Assembly (NCBI RefSeq): GCF_041080815.1
Contig: NZ_CP160205.1
Coordinates: 992,001-1,056,000 of the forward strand
Length of the DNA stretch: 64,000 bases
Source of the DNA: Mucilaginibacter yixingensis
GTDB taxonomy: Bacteria; Bacteroidota; Bacteroidia; Sphingobacteriales; Sphingobacteriaceae
Reading direction: 5' to 3'
Each line of letters begins with the position of its first letter. Position 1 is the first letter of the stretch. The notes beneath the pieces are model-generated. The model was not told where the DNA came from. It did no database searches and saw only the letters and a program-made list of their open reading frames with translations. A program made the translations under genes and the position numbers. This document shows, piece after piece, positions 63,335 to 64,000 of the stretch.

Positions 63335-64000
63335 GATGATAGGATAGTTTGGTATGCGTTTAACGTTATCCTGGCGGCTTGCTGCCAGGTGCAGTTTTCT
63401 AATAGGTATTGACGTAAGCGCTGCCTGTATGGTTGCCTTGAGGCCGCTACTATATTATCATAAATACTTTGAGTTGATTGCGGATCGCAGTACCAGGCAT
63501 CATCGCTAAAGTAATCTCGCGTGTCGCCCTTGTCGGTTATCACCAGGTTGCATCCCATTGCGGCGGCTTCTAATGAGCTGAGGCCTGTGGTTTCAAACCA
63601 ACTGGGCAGTACATGCACCTTCGCCCGTTGGTAGTAAGCCAACAGCTCCTGCTGAGGGATATGGTCTATAAACTGCACATTGGCGGCAGCTTCCCTGCGG
63701 CAGGCCTCATAATAAGCCAACTGATTAGCCGAGTGCGCCCCGATGATGAGCAGCCTAAACCGGGTATTATTCAATGCCCGAATCAGGTTCAGTTGGTTTT
63801 TTAAACCTTCTATACGCGCCACGCACAGCACCAGGTTCTCATCTTTCGGGCTGCCATTATCTACAAAAAGTTCGGGGTTGATACCGTTGGGCACAATCAT
63901 GTGCGGCATGTTGGTGCCATATTTCTTTACAATGCGGCGGTACTCTGAATGCGAATTGGGCAGAATGAGCGCCGCTTTACTCAGCACCTCGTGCATGCTC
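63331..64000 (-). CDS. Glycosyltransferase family 4 protein, 5' end cut by window
   Basis: C-terminal ~222 residues seen; the GT-B C-terminal domain contains CVARIEGLKNQLNLIRAL, PSWFETTGLSSLEAAAMG (Ex7E) and DTRDYFSDDAWYCDPQS. The internal Met at 63996 is not the real start because family sequence (LILPNSHSEYRRIVKKYG) already runs there; the gene continues beyond 64000. Confidence 0.88.
   Translation of the reverse strand, partial: SMHEVLSKAALILPNSHSEYRRIVKKYGTNMPHMIVPNGINPELFVDNGSPKDENLVLCVARIEGLKNQLNLIRALNNTRFRLLIIGAHSANQLAYYEACRREAAANVQFIDHIPQQELLAYYQRAKVHVLPSWFETTGLSSLEAAAMGCNLVITDKGDTRDYFSDDAWYCDPQSTQSIYDNIVAASRQPYRQRLRQYLLENCTWQQAARITLNAYQTILSS

Overview
The window looks like a chromosomal segment of a Bacteroidota member of the family Sphingobacteriaceae, probably close to Mucilaginibacter or Pedobacter. 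This rests on gliding/type IX secretion genes (sprE/porW, gldB), a secreted protein with a type IX C-terminal sorting domain, TAnnTTTG promoter boxes instead of sigma70 -10 boxes, an ATP synthase operon that ends at atpG without atpD/atpC, and Bacteroidota-type Lgt, MtaB and lipoproteins. No tRNA, rRNA, phage, transposase or CRISPR array was seen. Genus is inference.

Layout. 1-4.9 kb: class A penicillin-binding protein (cut by the window edge) behind sprE/porW. 5.0-10.8 kb: atp operon (atpZ-like, small membrane protein, atpB, E, F, H, A, G). 11-16 kb: lipoproteins, gldB divergent from nadE. 16-19.5 kb: a large type IX-secreted beta-repeat protein with a tiny sorting-signal-like membrane protein downstream. 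20.2-24.1 kb: tyrosine/homogentisate catabolism (FAH-family hydrolase, hmgA, hpd). 24.2-31.7 kb: AlkD-like repair protein, YCII and YdeI-family proteins, prenyl diphosphate synthase with RNase R, M20 peptidase. 32-41.6 kb: tyrS, secreted BSP-type protease, acyltransferase, the mtaB-lgt-gtrA-IMPase operon, Nfu-type Fe-S protein, purB. 42-48.7 kb: TetR-controlled tripartite RND efflux operon, followed by an alpha/beta hydrolase. 49.9-64 kb: a cell-surface glycan or glycolipid locus on both strands with an ABC exporter, four glycosyltransferases, two methyltransferases, an amidohydrolase, two consecutive B12-type radical SAM proteins, a nucleotidyltransferase-domain protein and an O-antigen-ligase-like protein. 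This last region is the least conventional and the best candidate for an undescribed pathway.

The other striking feature is the intergenic DNA. It holds at least five families of palindromic repeats: (1) a short CCTCCCC-TTCG-GGGGAGG element that abuts or supplies stop codons; (2) a ~170-190 bp nested palindrome with covarying outer arms; (3) 57-160 bp GTCAT...ATGAC elements; (4) ~35-38 bp inverted arms around 80-90 bp loops; (5) GTGCAAATGTGCGGAT-type and GAGCCACA-type palindromes. Some lie inside the ATP synthase operon, and some contribute codons to neighbouring genes. No REP-associated transposase is present in the window to explain them.

Functional links: SprE and GldB fit a type IX/gliding machinery that would export the 1067-residue protein. 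Lgt fits the many lipoproteins here (SprE, GldB, DUF4349, DUF4136, RND adaptor). The prenyl diphosphate synthase and GT/ABC genes fit envelope biogenesis.
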